Shown in pieces: positions 10,863-20,160 of a stretch of 64,000 nucleotides of DNA. The DNA is from Prevotella melaninogenica ATCC 25845 (GTDB lineage Bacteria > Bacteroidota > Bacteroidia > Bacteroidales > Bacteroidaceae): assembly GCF_000144405.1 (NCBI RefSeq), contig NC_014370.1, positions 997,501 to 1,061,500 of the forward strand, read 5' to 3'. The translations under genes were made by a program, and so were the position numbers. How positions within the stretch are numbered: the first letter of the stretch is position 1; each line of letters begins with the position of its first letter. The notes under the pieces are model-generated. The model worked only from the letters and a program-made list of their open reading frames with translations. It was not told the origin of the DNA and made no database searches.

Positions 10863-11528
10863 TTATTCCTCTAAGTAACGAAATATAGAATAAACTGGGG
10901 TGTTTCTCAACCCCATTGACGAGGTAACCTTTAAAGGTATATAATCTAATGTTTCTGCTTCTTTCAGAATCATAAACGTCTTTTGCTCAAGCATTTTATT
11001 AATCCTATAGTGTGAGTCAATGTCCTTCTTCTTTATATCTACATGATATAGAATTACATATCCTGAAAAGTAATAACAAGCTATTATCTGTTTGCAATTC
11101 CTCTTTGGATAATACCAACACCCCGATGATGATACAACACTATCATACGTGTATTCAAATGGCGAAAGTCCTAAATCATATTTATAAATACCCTTTTGAG
11201 CATCTAAAGCAAAATCCTCATTGTAAAATTGTTTATAACCCATAGTATCCTTAGGATTTATAAACCTTCTAATACTGGCATTATCTTCTAAATTTACATA
11301 GAAGGGATATGTTTTCCTGTTCAATGAAATCGTACGTCCAATGTGACGATAAGTAATTCCCCCACCTTGTAATTGATTATCATATACCTCATAAAAGCTT
11401 TTTACGATTCCGTTTTTAACATATACAACCTCTGTTGACATCTGTGCATTGAGTATATATGCTTGTAACAAAAATACACAACAGAGTATTCCTCTAAGAT
11501 AGTTCTTAGAGGTTCTCCTCAATTCCAT
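10863..11528 (-). CDS. Hypothetical secreted protein
   Basis: I do not recognise a family. The chosen ATG at 11528 gives 221 residues beginning with a basic stretch, a hydrophobic core ('GILCCVFLLQAYILNA') and a cleavage-like 'NAQ', a common signal-peptide end in Bacteroidota. The frame is open further to 11633, but a minus-strand -7 box (CAAAGATA read forward, 11632-11639) overlaps that upstream start, so transcription begins inside the longer frame. The mature part is rich in Tyr and lacks cysteines apart from two near the middle. It lies convergent to the thiamin operon with 59 bp between them. Confidence 0.6.
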   Translation of the reverse strand: MELRRTSKNYLRGILCCVFLLQAYILNAQMSTEVVYVKNGIVKSFYEVYDNQLQGGGITYRHIGRTISLNRKTYPFYVNLEDNASIRRFINPKDTMGYKQFYNEDFALDAQKGIYKYDLGLSPFEYTYDSVVSSSGCWYYPKRNCKQIIACYYFSGYVILYHVDIKKKDIDSHYRINKMLEQKTFMILKEAETLDYIPLKVTSSMGLRNTPVYSIFRYLEE

Positions 11529-11771
11529 TCTGTATACTCTCAGTTTCGCATCTGTTTTATATAATTCTATTTTATTATTCATCATCATTAATGTTTTGTT
11601 AATAGGTTTGATAATAAACAGTTGAAAAAGCAAAGATAATCATTTACAACATAAAAAGAAAATTTACCGTTCAATTTATAGGTCCCATTGAAATTAAAAC
11701 CTCTATTAAAAACAAGCAAGAAACTACTATTCGTATCATTAGAATACTTTATTTCGTTCCACTCTTCACCA

Positions 11772-11834
11772 TTCGCACTATTGGTGTTCCCCATCCGCAC
11801 CATTGGTGCTGTGCCTTCGCACCATATGTGCTGG
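11772..11834. repeat. 22-bp-periodic palindrome array, locus b (3 units)
   Basis: Three units start at 11772, 11794 and 11816, an exact 22-bp period. Each holds an imperfect palindrome with GCAC and GTG half-sites: 'GCACTATTGGTG', 'GCACCATTGGTGC', 'GCACCATATGTGC'. Part of a 752-bp gap between a secreted protein gene and ldhA that also holds a 117-bp repeat and the ldhA promoter. Confidence 0.7.
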
Positions 11835-12028
11835 GACTTTAAACATAGATAAGGAAAGAGGAGAAAAATTTATAATGACTCTTTTCTAAGCGAAGAAAAG
11901 AGACTTGTTGATAAGGGATGTTATCAACGGTGAGAGTGACTAAATTGTACTTTTAACCATGAGTAATTCTGAGCCATTATACGCTACCTCGTCAATTCAT
12001 TCCAAATTTCTACTTTCTAATAACATCA

Positions 12029-12145
12029 CAAATTCTTTAAAATAGATTTCCTTTCACTCCTATCATCTGAAAAAGACTTGTAACTCATTGATTTATAACA
12101 GATTCATCTAAAATGTTAAAAGTGACAGCAAAATAAAATTAAAAC
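12029..12145. repeat. 117-bp interspersed element, copy 1
   Basis: Matches 58143-58259 over the same length of 117 bp; the best conserved part is 12111-12145, which contains 'GTGACAGCAAAATAAA'. Intergenic, upstream of the ldhA promoter. No protein or RNA family recognised. Confidence 0.6.
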
Positions 12146-12224
12146 TATCATAGTAATATAGCTTTCATTTCTGCAAAATGATAAACTATTCTATCTCATA
12201 AAGAACAACTATAAAAGATAATTA

Positions 12225-12256
12225 TTTGCAAGAATTACAAATTATGTGTACCTTTG
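12225..12256 (+). promoter_or_regulatory. Promoter of the D-lactate dehydrogenase gene
   Basis: TTTG at 12225-12228, 20 nt, TACCTTTG at 12249-12256: both boxes of the Bacteroidota promoter consensus are exact. The leader to the ATG at 12386 would be about 120 nt. Confidence 0.7.
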
Positions 12257-12385
12257 CATTGTCTTAAGTAAGTTGGATAACTTACACATTAAAGATTACC
12301 TGAGGAATCAGAAAAATAAAGAAATCCTTTTACCATATTAAGGATTATCTATAGCACTTATAATAATTAAATTAGGTAAATAGCA

Positions 12386-13375
12386 ATGAGGATAGCATTT
12401 TTCGACGCAAAGTCGTATGACATCGAGTCTTTCAACGAAGTAAACAAGGATTATAATTTCGATATTCGCTATTATCAAGAGCGTCTCAGTATTAGTACTG
12501 TGCCTTTGGCAAAGGGCGCAGACGTGGTTTGTATTTTCGTAAATGCAGAGTGCGATGCAAGAGTTATTGATGAATTAGTGAACAATGGTGTAAAACTTGT
12601 AGCTCTTCGATGTGCTGGTTTCAATAATGTTGACCTTAAGGCTGCTGAAGGTCGTATTAAGGTGACACACGTACCTGCTTACTCTCCACATGCTGTTGCT
12701 GAGTATGCTGTAGCACTGATGCTAAGTCTTAACCGTAAGATTTATCGTGCTGTGAACCGTACACGTGATGGAAACTTCACATTACATGGTTTGTTAGGCT
12801 TCGACATGCATGGTAAGACAGCAGGTGTTGTTGGTATGGGTCGTATTGCCAAAGAGCTTATAAAGATTCTTCACGGCTTTGGTATGAATATTATGGCATA
12901 CGATCTCTATCCAGATCAAGAGTTTGCAAAGCAGTATAATGTGAAGGTTGTTCAGCTTGACGAACTTTATGCGAATAGTGATATCATCTCCCTCCACTGC
13001 CCATTGACACCAGACACAAAGTTCCTTATCAATAAGGAAAGTATTGCGAAAATGAAGAAGGGTGTGATGATTATCAATACTGGTCGTGGTCAGCTTATCC
13101 ACACAGAAGACCTTATCGAAGGCTTGCGTACAAAGCAGGTGGGTTCAGCTGGTCTTGATGTTTATGAAGAGGAGAAGGAGTACTTCTATGAGGATAAGAG
13201 CGACAAGATGATTGACGATGACGTATTGGCTCGCTTACTGATGGTTCCAAACGTTGTATTGACCTCTCACCAGGCATTCTTTACAAAGGAAGCGCTCTAC
13301 AACATCGCTGTTTCAACCCTTAGCAGTGTAAAAGAACTATCAGAGGGTAAGGAACTTAGTTGCCAAGTAAAGTAA
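12386..13375 (+). CDS. ldhA: D-lactate dehydrogenase (2-hydroxyacid dehydrogenase family)
   Basis: NAD-dependent reduction of pyruvate to D-lactate, a fermentation end step. 329 residues, typical length. The Rossmann motif 'GVVGMGRIA' is at 147-155; catalytic residues are Arg234 (in 'NTGRG'), a Glu in 'DVYEEE' (261-263) and His295 ('LTSHQ'). The 'VPAYSPHAVAEYAVAL' stretch (96-111) is characteristic of the LdhA/HicD branch rather than 3-phosphoglycerate dehydrogenase. Single-gene unit with its own promoter and a strong terminator. Confidence 0.93.
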   Translation: MRIAFFDAKSYDIESFNEVNKDYNFDIRYYQERLSISTVPLAKGADVVCIFVNAECDARVIDELVNNGVKLVALRCAGFNNVDLKAAEGRIKVTHVPAYSPHAVAEYAVALMLSLNRKIYRAVNRTRDGNFTLHGLLGFDMHGKTAGVVGMGRIAKELIKILHGFGMNIMAYDLYPDQEFAKQYNVKVVQLDELYANSDIISLHCPLTPDTKFLINKESIAKMKKGVMIINTGRGQLIHTEDLIEGLRTKQVGSAGLDVYEEEKEYFYEDKSDKMIDDDVLARLLMVPNVVLTSHQAFFTKEALYNIAVSTLSSVKELSEGKELSCQVK

Positions 13376-13431
13376 GTATTAGAGTCTTATAATCCTCATA
13401 AAGATTATAAGGTCAGTATTAGGTATACAAT

Positions 13432-13472
13432 AAGGTGGATTGAAAGAAAAATCTTTTTCAATCCACCTTTTT
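13432..13472 (+). terminator. Intrinsic terminator after ldhA
   Basis: A 14-bp stem (13432-13445 with 13456-13469, AAGGTGGATTGAAA and its complement) is followed by a T-rich tail (TTTTTCT). Confidence 0.88.
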
Positions 13473-13525
13473 CTATGTATTTTCTTTGTTGTTGTGTCAT
13501 ATAAATAATATTTAACGCAAAAACC

Positions 13526-13556
13526 TTTGAAGTTACATTAGTTTCGTTTAACTTTG
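13526..13556 (+). promoter_or_regulatory. Promoter of the outer-membrane barrel gene
   Basis: TTTG at 13526-13529, 19 nt, TAACTTTG at 13549-13556; both boxes match the Bacteroidota consensus. About 120 nt of leader precedes the ATG at 13682. Confidence 0.72.
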
Positions 13557-13681
13557 CGCACATAATTAACGAAATATTCAATATAAAACTTCTCTATTGG
13601 AGGCTTTAAAAGGCTTATGATGAGGAGAATAATAAAGGATAACTATAGAATAAAATATACTTAATAAAAAAACAAAGAGTT

Positions 13682-14281
13682 ATGAAAAAGATTTTAGTTG
13701 TAGCAGCACTGATGCTTTCATCAGTATCTACATTCGCACAGCATGCAGTTGGTTCATTCAACCTTCAGCCAAAGGTTGGTGTAAACATCGCTAACCTCAC
13801 AGAAGTAAAAGATTCAGATCCACGTATTGGTCTTGCTGCTGGTGTTGAAGGCGAGTATCAAGCAAGTGACATCTTCTCTGTAAGTGCAGGAGTTCTCTAC
13901 TCTATGCAAGGTGCTAAGCAGGAGTATTCTGTTCTGAAACAGACATTTAAGCATACATATAAACTTGATTACATTAACGTTCCAATTATGGCAAACGTTT
14001 ATGTAACAAAGGGTTTGGCTGTTAAATTGGGTGTTCAACCTGGCTTCTTGGTTAGTAGCACTACTAAGGCAGAAGCTAACACATTCCTTGGAACAGGAAG
14101 TTCTACTAATGATATTAAAGCAAAGTCAGTTGACTTCTCTATTCCTGTAGGTATCTCTTACGAATACAACAACTTCCAGCTTGACGCTCGTTACAACTGG
14201 GGTTTGACCAAGGTTTTTGAGAACTACAAGAATAAGAACAGCGTATTCCAAATTACTTTGGGCTACAAGTTTGACTTGTAA
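13682..14281 (+). CDS. Outer-membrane beta-barrel protein (PorT/opacity-like)
   Basis: 199 residues with a clear signal peptide (residues 1-19, ending 'STFAQ'). The mature part alternates hydrophobic and polar residues in short strands: 'FNLQPKVGVNIANL', 'GLAAGVEGEYQ', 'FSVSAGVLYSMQGAKQEY', 'INVPIMANVYV', 'LAVKLGVQPGFLVSS', 'FSIPVGISYEYNNFQLDARYNWGL', and it ends 'FQITLGYKFDL' with a hydrophobic C-terminal strand, as expected for an eight-stranded barrel. Abundant small barrels of this type are common in Bacteroidota; the specific role is unknown. It has its own promoter and terminator. Confidence 0.85.
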   Translation: MKKILVVAALMLSSVSTFAQHAVGSFNLQPKVGVNIANLTEVKDSDPRIGLAAGVEGEYQASDIFSVSAGVLYSMQGAKQEYSVLKQTFKHTYKLDYINVPIMANVYVTKGLAVKLGVQPGFLVSSTTKAEANTFLGTGSSTNDIKAKSVDFSIPVGISYEYNNFQLDARYNWGLTKVFENYKNKNSVFQITLGYKFDL

Positions 14282-14309
14282 ATCATTAAAACAAATACTA
14301 TATTGTTTT

Positions 14310-14334
14310 GAGGAGACCACAGGGTCTCCTCTTT
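14310..14334 (+). terminator. Intrinsic terminator after the barrel gene
   Basis: GAGGAGACC (14310-14318) pairs with GGTCTCCTC (14323-14331), followed by TTTTCGTTT. Confidence 0.88.
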
Positions 14335-14363
14335 TCGTTTATTCATTATCGTCCTCTATATGA

Positions 14364-14444
14364 TTAAAACCGAATCGGTCATTACACCACAATATGTATA
14401 GTTCTTCTTACTATGGTTTTGTTTCCTAACCGATTCGGGGTTAA
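14364..14444 (-). mobile_element. Internally deleted copy of the MITE-like element (81 bp)
   Basis: Reading forward, 14364-14431 matches the reverse complement of the right end of the element at 24627-24831, including the stretch 'TTCTTCTTACTATGGT'; it then jumps straight to the opposite terminal repeat (AACCGATTCGGGGTTAA, 14428-14444). This is therefore a deletion derivative in inverted orientation that keeps both ends. Confidence 0.75.
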
Positions 14445-15099
14445 GCGATAATATTAGAGGGCTTTACTCCTAATTACTTCATGAAAAGACTTTGGTTGGA
14501 TTTATGTTCCTTATATAATAAAGGTGGACTTTCTTACCTGTAAAAACACTCTTTTCACCCTATAAATAAACCGCCTGAGAATAGATAAAGCAGTCTTTTC
14601 TTACTCTATACCTCTCTTTTTTATCATAAACTAAGATAAAGTAATTTATGTTACTAACTTTCAATATATCATGAAAATTGAATGAAAGTTACCAAAACTG
14701 ATTCTTAGAAAAGAGTGTAACTTTCTCTTATAGGTCAGCTAAAGGTGTTGTAGCATTCGTTTGTTTAATGTTATCATGAGAATTTTTGTTTTCTCAAAAA
14801 TTAGGAATCTATTGCTTTATGTTAATCTTAGTATTTAAATTCAGCAATAACGCTTAAGAAAAATTCCCAATCCCACCCTCGTCAGATATGTTATAGTCAG
14901 CTAATGGTAATGCGATATGCAAAATGCAAAGTACACCGTACCAGTCCTTTTAGACATCATATGCTGGGAAATGCAACCTGCAATTAAATCCTCAGAAACC
15001 CCGTACTCTGATGTAATGTTGTTTTTAGCTCACACCTACAACATAATAAGACTACACCTTAAAATGTCCCTTTTATTTTCTTACATTCTTGAATAAAGA
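14445..15099. other. Intergenic region, nothing recognised
   Basis: 655 bp of AT-rich sequence with stops in all frames. I see no conserved RNA, coding remnant or strong hairpin in it. Confidence 0.5.
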
Positions 15100-15555
15100 T
15101 TACTCCATTAGTTCTGTTGTGAAGTTTAATGTTTGTATCTTCATATCAAGTTCGCGTAATTGCTTAGACAAGTCATCAATCTTCTTACTTAAAGGCTTGA
15201 TATCTATGGTTGTTACCATTTTAATTTCAGAACGGCTGTAACGCTCCTGAGATTCTGATGCTTTATTAAATATTTCTCGGAGTGACGTAATACGCATAGA
15301 AAGAATATCACGTTCTGCCATCATTTCTGTAATTGTACGCCCTTCACTAATAGTATTCATGTTAGTCTTGTTAATCTTGAAGATTAAAGCGAAAAGAGTC
15401 TTCAGACAAGCATCCATCTCTTTCATCAACTCCTTAGGTTCTTCAGAAGGAGAATCTCCTTCCTGTACTCGAACATTATTCAGTATTCTACTTTTAAGCT
15501 GTTCTATTCTTTTTTGTGTATCTTTACGAATAGCTAATGCTTCTGCTAATTTCAT
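15100..15555 (-). CDS. DIP1984-family protein
   Basis: 151 residues, mostly alpha-helical with coiled-coil character. The N-terminus 'MKLAEALAIRKDTQKRIEQLKSRI' and the following 'NNVRVQEGDSPSEEP' and 'INKTN' segments are the hallmark of the DIP1984 (septicolysin-annotated) family. The biochemical role of that family is not established. Located 20 bp downstream of the DUF2130 gene on the same strand, so they probably share a transcript. Confidence 0.78.
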   Translation of the reverse strand: MKLAEALAIRKDTQKRIEQLKSRILNNVRVQEGDSPSEEPKELMKEMDACLKTLFALIFKINKTNMNTISEGRTITEMMAERDILSMRITSLREIFNKASESQERYSRSEIKMVTTIDIKPLSKKIDDLSKQLRELDMKIQTLNFTTELME

Positions 15556-15575
15556 TGTGATATGTATTTTTGTAA

Positions 15576-16970
15576 TTATTCTGTTATATTCTGGTTATTC
15601 TTACGTGCTTCGTCAAACTTGGCTTTCATTGTAGGATTCATGTGCGTTAGCCTACGTATAGTAAGATCGTCTGTGTCTTTATTAGCAAGACGAAGGTTGT
15701 TCTCACTACTTAAAAGTTCCTCACGTACCTTTTGAAGTTTTATAATTGTAGCATCAATATCCTTAATAGCATCATTAAACTTCTTAGATGCCATTTCATA
15801 ATGTCGTCCAAACTTAGTTTTGAAGTCTTCTATCTTATTTTCAAAGTTGGTGACATCCACCTCTTTGCTTTGTGAAAGAATCAGTTGCTTCTTATATTCT
15901 AAACTCTTCTTTGACGTTTGTACAAGAAGATTGATAAATGGAACGAAGAACTGTGGTCGAATAACATACATCTTTGGGTACAGATGACTCTTGTTTACAA
16001 TACCAGTATTATAAAGTTCATTATCAGCTTCAAGAAGACTGACTAAAACAGCAAACTCACAACCTTTCTTTTTACGGTCATCATCAAGCTTTTTCAAGAA
16101 GTCATCGTTTTTATGTTTAGTGGCAGTAGTATCCATTTCGTTCTTCATTTCAAACATGATAGAGATATACTCCGTACCATCTTCTTCTGCACGAAAGATG
16201 AAGTCTCCCTTTGTACCATCGCTTGCATCATTGTCTTTCTCAAAGTATGCAGTAGGCATCATTGGTCGAATATACTGGTCAAACTCAATACTACAATGCT
16301 GTTCAAGCGTCTCACCAACCATTTTGGTAGACATCTTGGTTTTCAAATCTTTATAGTAGTCCACTAAATCCTGCTTCATTCGAAGTTCATTCTCATGATG
16401 TTTGATGAGTGATGCCTCATGAAGTTGTGCTTCACGCTTCTCTAATTCTACTGCAGAACGAAGCTGAGAGATTTCTGTGTCCTTTGCTTGAACCTCCTTT
16501 TGAGCTTTACTACGTTCCTCAATGAGCACAAGTTGCAACTTATTATCATTCTGTTCTATGACAGAGTTAAGCTTAGATATTTCCTGTTCCTTCTCTGCCA
16601 AAGCAATCATCATCTCATTTTTCTTCTGAGTTGCAATGTTTTCTAACTGTGTTTTAAGCACCTCTATCTCAGCTGAGAATGAACTTTTTAGCCTCGTAAG
16701 TTCGCTTTCTTTCTCACTTTTCAGACGTTCAATCTCAGCATCTTTTGCACCAAGTTCAAGTTCTTTCTTAGAGAGTTGGTGCTGAAAGGTTTGTTCTGTC
16801 TTTGCAGTTGCTAAGGCTTGTTCTGCCTTGTGCTGCTCATGAAGCTCAGCTATACGACGGTTAACCTCCTCGTTAAACTCTGTATTCTTTACTTGATTAA
16901 CGATGGAAGCATAGTCTGCTTCATCAACAGTAAATGCCTTATGGCAGTTAGGGCATATTAATTCTTTCAT
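15576..16970 (-). CDS. DUF2130-domain protein with zinc-ribbon N-terminus and long coiled coil
   Basis: 464 residues. It starts with a small CPxC motif (Cys6, Cys9) that may be half of a zinc ribbon, then a charged coiled coil (about residues 30-220, Lys/Glu/Gln rich), and a globular C-terminal DUF2130 domain: 'AYFEKDNDASDGTKGDFIFR', 'SIMFEMKNEMDTTATKHKNDDFLKKLDDDRKKKGCEFAVLVSLL'. The D...ExK arrangement ('GDFIFR ... MFEMKN') resembles a PDDEXK nuclease core, so a nucleic-acid-processing role is possible but not shown. First gene of a probable two-gene unit with the DIP1984 gene. Confidence 0.82.
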   Translation of the reverse strand: MKELICPNCHKAFTVDEADYASIVNQVKNTEFNEEVNRRIAELHEQHKAEQALATAKTEQTFQHQLSKKELELGAKDAEIERLKSEKESELTRLKSSFSAEIEVLKTQLENIATQKKNEMMIALAEKEQEISKLNSVIEQNDNKLQLVLIEERSKAQKEVQAKDTEISQLRSAVELEKREAQLHEASLIKHHENELRMKQDLVDYYKDLKTKMSTKMVGETLEQHCSIEFDQYIRPMMPTAYFEKDNDASDGTKGDFIFRAEEDGTEYISIMFEMKNEMDTTATKHKNDDFLKKLDDDRKKKGCEFAVLVSLLEADNELYNTGIVNKSHLYPKMYVIRPQFFVPFINLLVQTSKKSLEYKKQLILSQSKEVDVTNFENKIEDFKTKFGRHYEMASKKFNDAIKDIDATIIKLQKVREELLSSENNLRLANKDTDDLTIRRLTHMNPTMKAKFDEARKNNQNITE

Positions 16971-17374
16971 AAATCTGATATCTTTAGATATTTGAAAAGT
17001 CTACTCACAGAATTCTGACCATAAATATTTCTATTGTTCTTCGTCATTCAATCTGCATCGATATTTATGTTAGCTATAAAATAAACAAGCCGAATGCGAA
17101 TATACAAAATTAATTGCTCATTCTGAATGATTAAGCAAGAAAAATAATAAATAGCATGTTAAATTATTGGATTCACTATTATTACCAACAGAAATGACCC
17201 TATAAAGGAATGTTGATTATTGTTTAATAGAATCTAAAATTAGATTATTTGCAAATGAATAAGTCTAATAAAATGGCATAGTCTTTATCTTATTTCAATA
17301 TGTCCATTGGTTTAAAAGATTCTAATATGAATAGGATGAAAGAACCCTTGATTAACTTTCTTATTACAAGAAAC
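16971..17374. other. Intergenic region, nothing recognised
   Basis: About 400 bp of AT-rich DNA between the DUF2130 start region and the serine dehydratase terminator hairpin. No coding remnant, RNA or repeat seen. Confidence 0.5.
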
Positions 17375-17426
17375 AATGCTCAGTAATTGCTTTTACCAAT
17401 ATCTGGTGAAACGTTTACTGAGCATT
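17375..17426 (-). terminator. Hairpin downstream of the serine dehydratase gene
   Basis: AATGCTCAGTAA (17375-17386) pairs with TTACTGAGCATT (17415-17426). The loop is 28 nt and there is no clean T-run, so the terminator reading rests on position. Confidence 0.5.
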
Positions 17427-17488
17427 AAGAATATCTATATATCTTCTTCAATAGGTATCAGACAGATGTACTACTGATAAAATAAACT

Positions 17489-18697
17489 TTACATCTGATA
17501 ATCCTTTGCCAAACCTCCAGCACTTGTTTCCTTATAAAGAGACGGAATATCATGTCCAGTCTGCTTCATAACCTCTACAACACGGTCAAATGAAACGCGA
17601 TGGCTACCATCACTGAAGGATGCATAAAGCTGAGCATCTAATGCACGACAAGCTGCAAAAGCATTACGTTCAATACAAGGAATCTGTACTAAACCACACA
17701 CGGGGTCACATGTCATACCTAAATGGTGCTCCAAACCCATTTCTGCAGCATACTCGATCTGAGATGGACTACCACCAAACAACTGACAAGAAGCTGCTGA
17801 TGCCATTGCACAAGCTACTCCAACTTCACCCTGACAACCTACTTCTGCACCTGAAATAGAAGCATTATATTTTACTATATTACCAAAAAGACCTGCTGTT
17901 GCAAGTGCATGTAATATCTTAGTTTCTGAAAAATCATGTCCCTTTGATAGGTGATACAGGACTGCAGGAACTACGCCACAGGCACCACAAGTAGGTGCGG
18001 TCACAATCGTACCACCAGAGGCATTCTCCTCACTAACTGCCAAAGCGTATGAATAAACCATTCCTCGACTCTGCAAAGAAGGCTTATATCCACGTGCCTT
18101 TATATAATAATTAGGTGCTTTACGAGCAAGGTTCAATGGACCAGGTAAGGCTCCTTCACTGTCAAGACCACGCTCAACAGCAGCTTGCATTGTTTTCCAG
18201 ACTTCACGCAGATAGTCCCATAAATCATCCCCCTCACAATGTTTTACATACTCCCAATAACCACGTCCATGATGTTCACACCATGTTTGGATATCTTTAA
18301 GTGTATGCAAATCATAGACAGACTCCTTATGGAAGTAGTCGTCTGTGGCCTTTCCTTCTGACAAAGCACCACCTCCAACACTGTATACAGTCCATTCGTC
18401 TAAGAGATCTTGACTGTTATTATAGGCACGAAACAACATGCCATTTGGATGATAAGGAAGGAAGACCGAAGGTTCCCATACTATTTCTACTGGTGCTATT
18501 TGCTTTAGTACGTCAATAATGGCCTTATCTGTCATGTGCCCCTTACCTGTGGCAGCCAAGCTTCCATATAATGTAACTTCAAATCTTGATGCTTCTGGAT
18601 GACGTTCTGCAAAGATTATTGCTGCACGCTGTGGTCCCATCGTATGACTACTTGATGGACCCTTACCGATTCTAAATATCTCTCTTAATGATTCCAT
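17489..18697 (-). CDS. sdaA: L-serine ammonia-lyase, single-chain iron-sulfur type
   Basis: Deaminates L-serine to pyruvate with a [4Fe-4S] cluster. Beta domain first ('FRIGKGPSSSHTMGPQRAA', near the N-terminus), alpha domain after. Cluster cysteines are in 'APTCGACGVVPA' and 'MTCDPVCGLVQIPC'. I prefer the ATG at 18697, which puts 'MESLREIF' first as in the family; the frame is open to ATG 18712, five codons more. A minus-strand -7 box (CAAATGTA, 18738-18745) serves either start. Single-gene unit, about 402 residues, normal for the fused form. Confidence 0.92.
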   Translation of the reverse strand: MESLREIFRIGKGPSSSHTMGPQRAAIIFAERHPEASRFEVTLYGSLAATGKGHMTDKAIIDVLKQIAPVEIVWEPSVFLPYHPNGMLFRAYNNSQDLLDEWTVYSVGGGALSEGKATDDYFHKESVYDLHTLKDIQTWCEHHGRGYWEYVKHCEGDDLWDYLREVWKTMQAAVERGLDSEGALPGPLNLARKAPNYYIKARGYKPSLQSRGMVYSYALAVSEENASGGTIVTAPTCGACGVVPAVLYHLSKGHDFSETKILHALATAGLFGNIVKYNASISGAEVGCQGEVGVACAMASAASCQLFGGSPSQIEYAAEMGLEHHLGMTCDPVCGLVQIPCIERNAFAACRALDAQLYASFSDGSHRVSFDRVVEVMKQTGHDIPSLYKETSAGGLAKDYQM

Positions 18698-18969
18698 ATA
18701 TGGTTGTCCCAAATACTTCTTATTTACTATTCTGCTGCAAATGTACGAAAAAAAACGTCAATTATGCAGAAATGCATCTTATAAATTGTCGAATATGATT
18801 TTTATTATCTAAAACCGATTCCTATAGTTTATATTTCTAATTTTCCTTTTTAAGCGGTTATTATGAGGATAGGGCGTTATCAAATATTTATTTAATGAAA
18901 TAGAATTACCCTGTCTATCCATTACCATGACTCTCGTATTTTGCAGGTTACCCTCCTATTAATTGTTAT

Positions 18970-19145
18970 TTGTAAATAATTTTCACACAACTCGAATCTA
19001 AAACATGCTCTTTAGGCTTCTTAAAGACGCCTAATAGACTTGCAATAGGTGCCCTTTTGAGGTCTTATTAACGCCCTTTTGAAGTCCAATTAAGCACCTT
19101 TTCTTGTACGAGTTTATAACAACTTGATTTCCTGTTGGTTACAAA
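18970..19145. repeat. 175-bp interspersed element, copy 2
   Basis: Counterpart of 2691-2865, same orientation. The 22-bp periodic units begin at 19029, 19051 and 19073; the first has drifted to 'GCCTAATAGA'. It lies in a 777-bp gap between divergently transcribed sdaA and a DUF4230 gene, where I see no other gene. Confidence 0.75.
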
Positions 19146-19489
19146 TCCTCTCTTCATACGTGTTTTTACCTTTGTTTATTGATATGTTATTCGAAATTAT
19201 GTCATGATTTTTCATATTGCTATTAACATTTTCATAGTAATTAATATAAAAATGTTTTCTATGTCAGAGACATGAAAATTAAGCAGGTCGTTTGACAGCC
19301 TTGGCAATATATTCATTGTAATTCATATTGCAATCTTAGTGGTTTGGTTTAAACGGATAAGCTTAAATAATTCTATTAAGTTCGATATTTTATCCCCCCT
19401 ACTCTACCTTTTTGTTTCTTTTTTTAGTCAAGAAAGTGTTTTATCATGTGTTTTTTGTATCTTTGCGCAGATAATTATAAAGATTTAGA

Positions 19490-20158
19490 ATGAAACATTT
19501 CGCCCTCCTACTGTCGATTTTTTCATTGCTGACAGTGGCTTGTACTGATAAAAAAAGTACAGAAGAGCCAGTTGCAAAGGTTATTGATACGATTCCAATG
19601 TTGGTAACACAGGTACAGCAATGTTCACGACTTTACACGACAGAATACCGTATTCATAAGATTATCACTCATGATGATAAGATGAAACTGTCTGGCTCGT
19701 TCATGAAGCAAGACTTCAGTGTGACTTTACCATTAGGTGATCGTCGAATTGCAATTCCAATGGACGCTACATTGAAAGCCTACATAGACTTATCTGGTTT
19801 TAGTGATAAGAATATTCAACGCCAAGGAAAGGAACTTCTCATTACCCTACCCGATCCAAAGATTGTTCTTACTTCAACAAAGATTAATCATAAGGAGGTG
19901 AAGGAATATGTGGCACTGACACGTCATAACTTTACGGATGCTGAACTTACAAGTTATGAGGCACAAGGAAGAAAACAGATTATAGCTTCTATACCACAGA
20001 TGGGTATCATCGAACAGGCACAAGAAAGTGCTGCACGACAGCTTGTTCCGATCTTTACTGCTATGGGTTATAAAGAATCTGACATAACTGTCTCATTCCG
20101 CAAAAAGTTTACTCTGAAGGATTTAGGACAGGTGATTGAAGTAAATAAAAAGGATTGA
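19490..20158 (+). CDS. DUF4230-domain lipoprotein
   Basis: 222 residues. Signal peptide with lipobox ('SLLTVAC', Cys18) predicts a lipoprotein. The body has DUF4230 wording: 'SRLYTTEYRIHKIITHDD', 'DRRIAIPMDATLKAYIDLSGF', 'ITLPDPKIVLTSTKINHKE', and a C-terminal 'AARQLVPIFTAMGYKE'. Family function is unknown. A -7 box TATCTTTG at 19458-19465 precedes it. Only 2 nt separate it from the next gene, a second DUF4230 protein, so they form one operon and may form a complex. Confidence 0.82.
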   Translation: MKHFALLLSIFSLLTVACTDKKSTEEPVAKVIDTIPMLVTQVQQCSRLYTTEYRIHKIITHDDKMKLSGSFMKQDFSVTLPLGDRRIAIPMDATLKAYIDLSGFSDKNIQRQGKELLITLPDPKIVLTSTKINHKEVKEYVALTRHNFTDAELTSYEAQGRKQIIASIPQMGIIEQAQESAARQLVPIFTAMGYKESDITVSFRKKFTLKDLGQVIEVNKKD

Positions 20159-20160
20159 AA

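Noticed and set aside
11588..11803. 71-codon minus-strand ORF
   Set aside because: It overlaps the promoter and start region of the secreted-protein gene and the palindrome array; composition is not protein-like.
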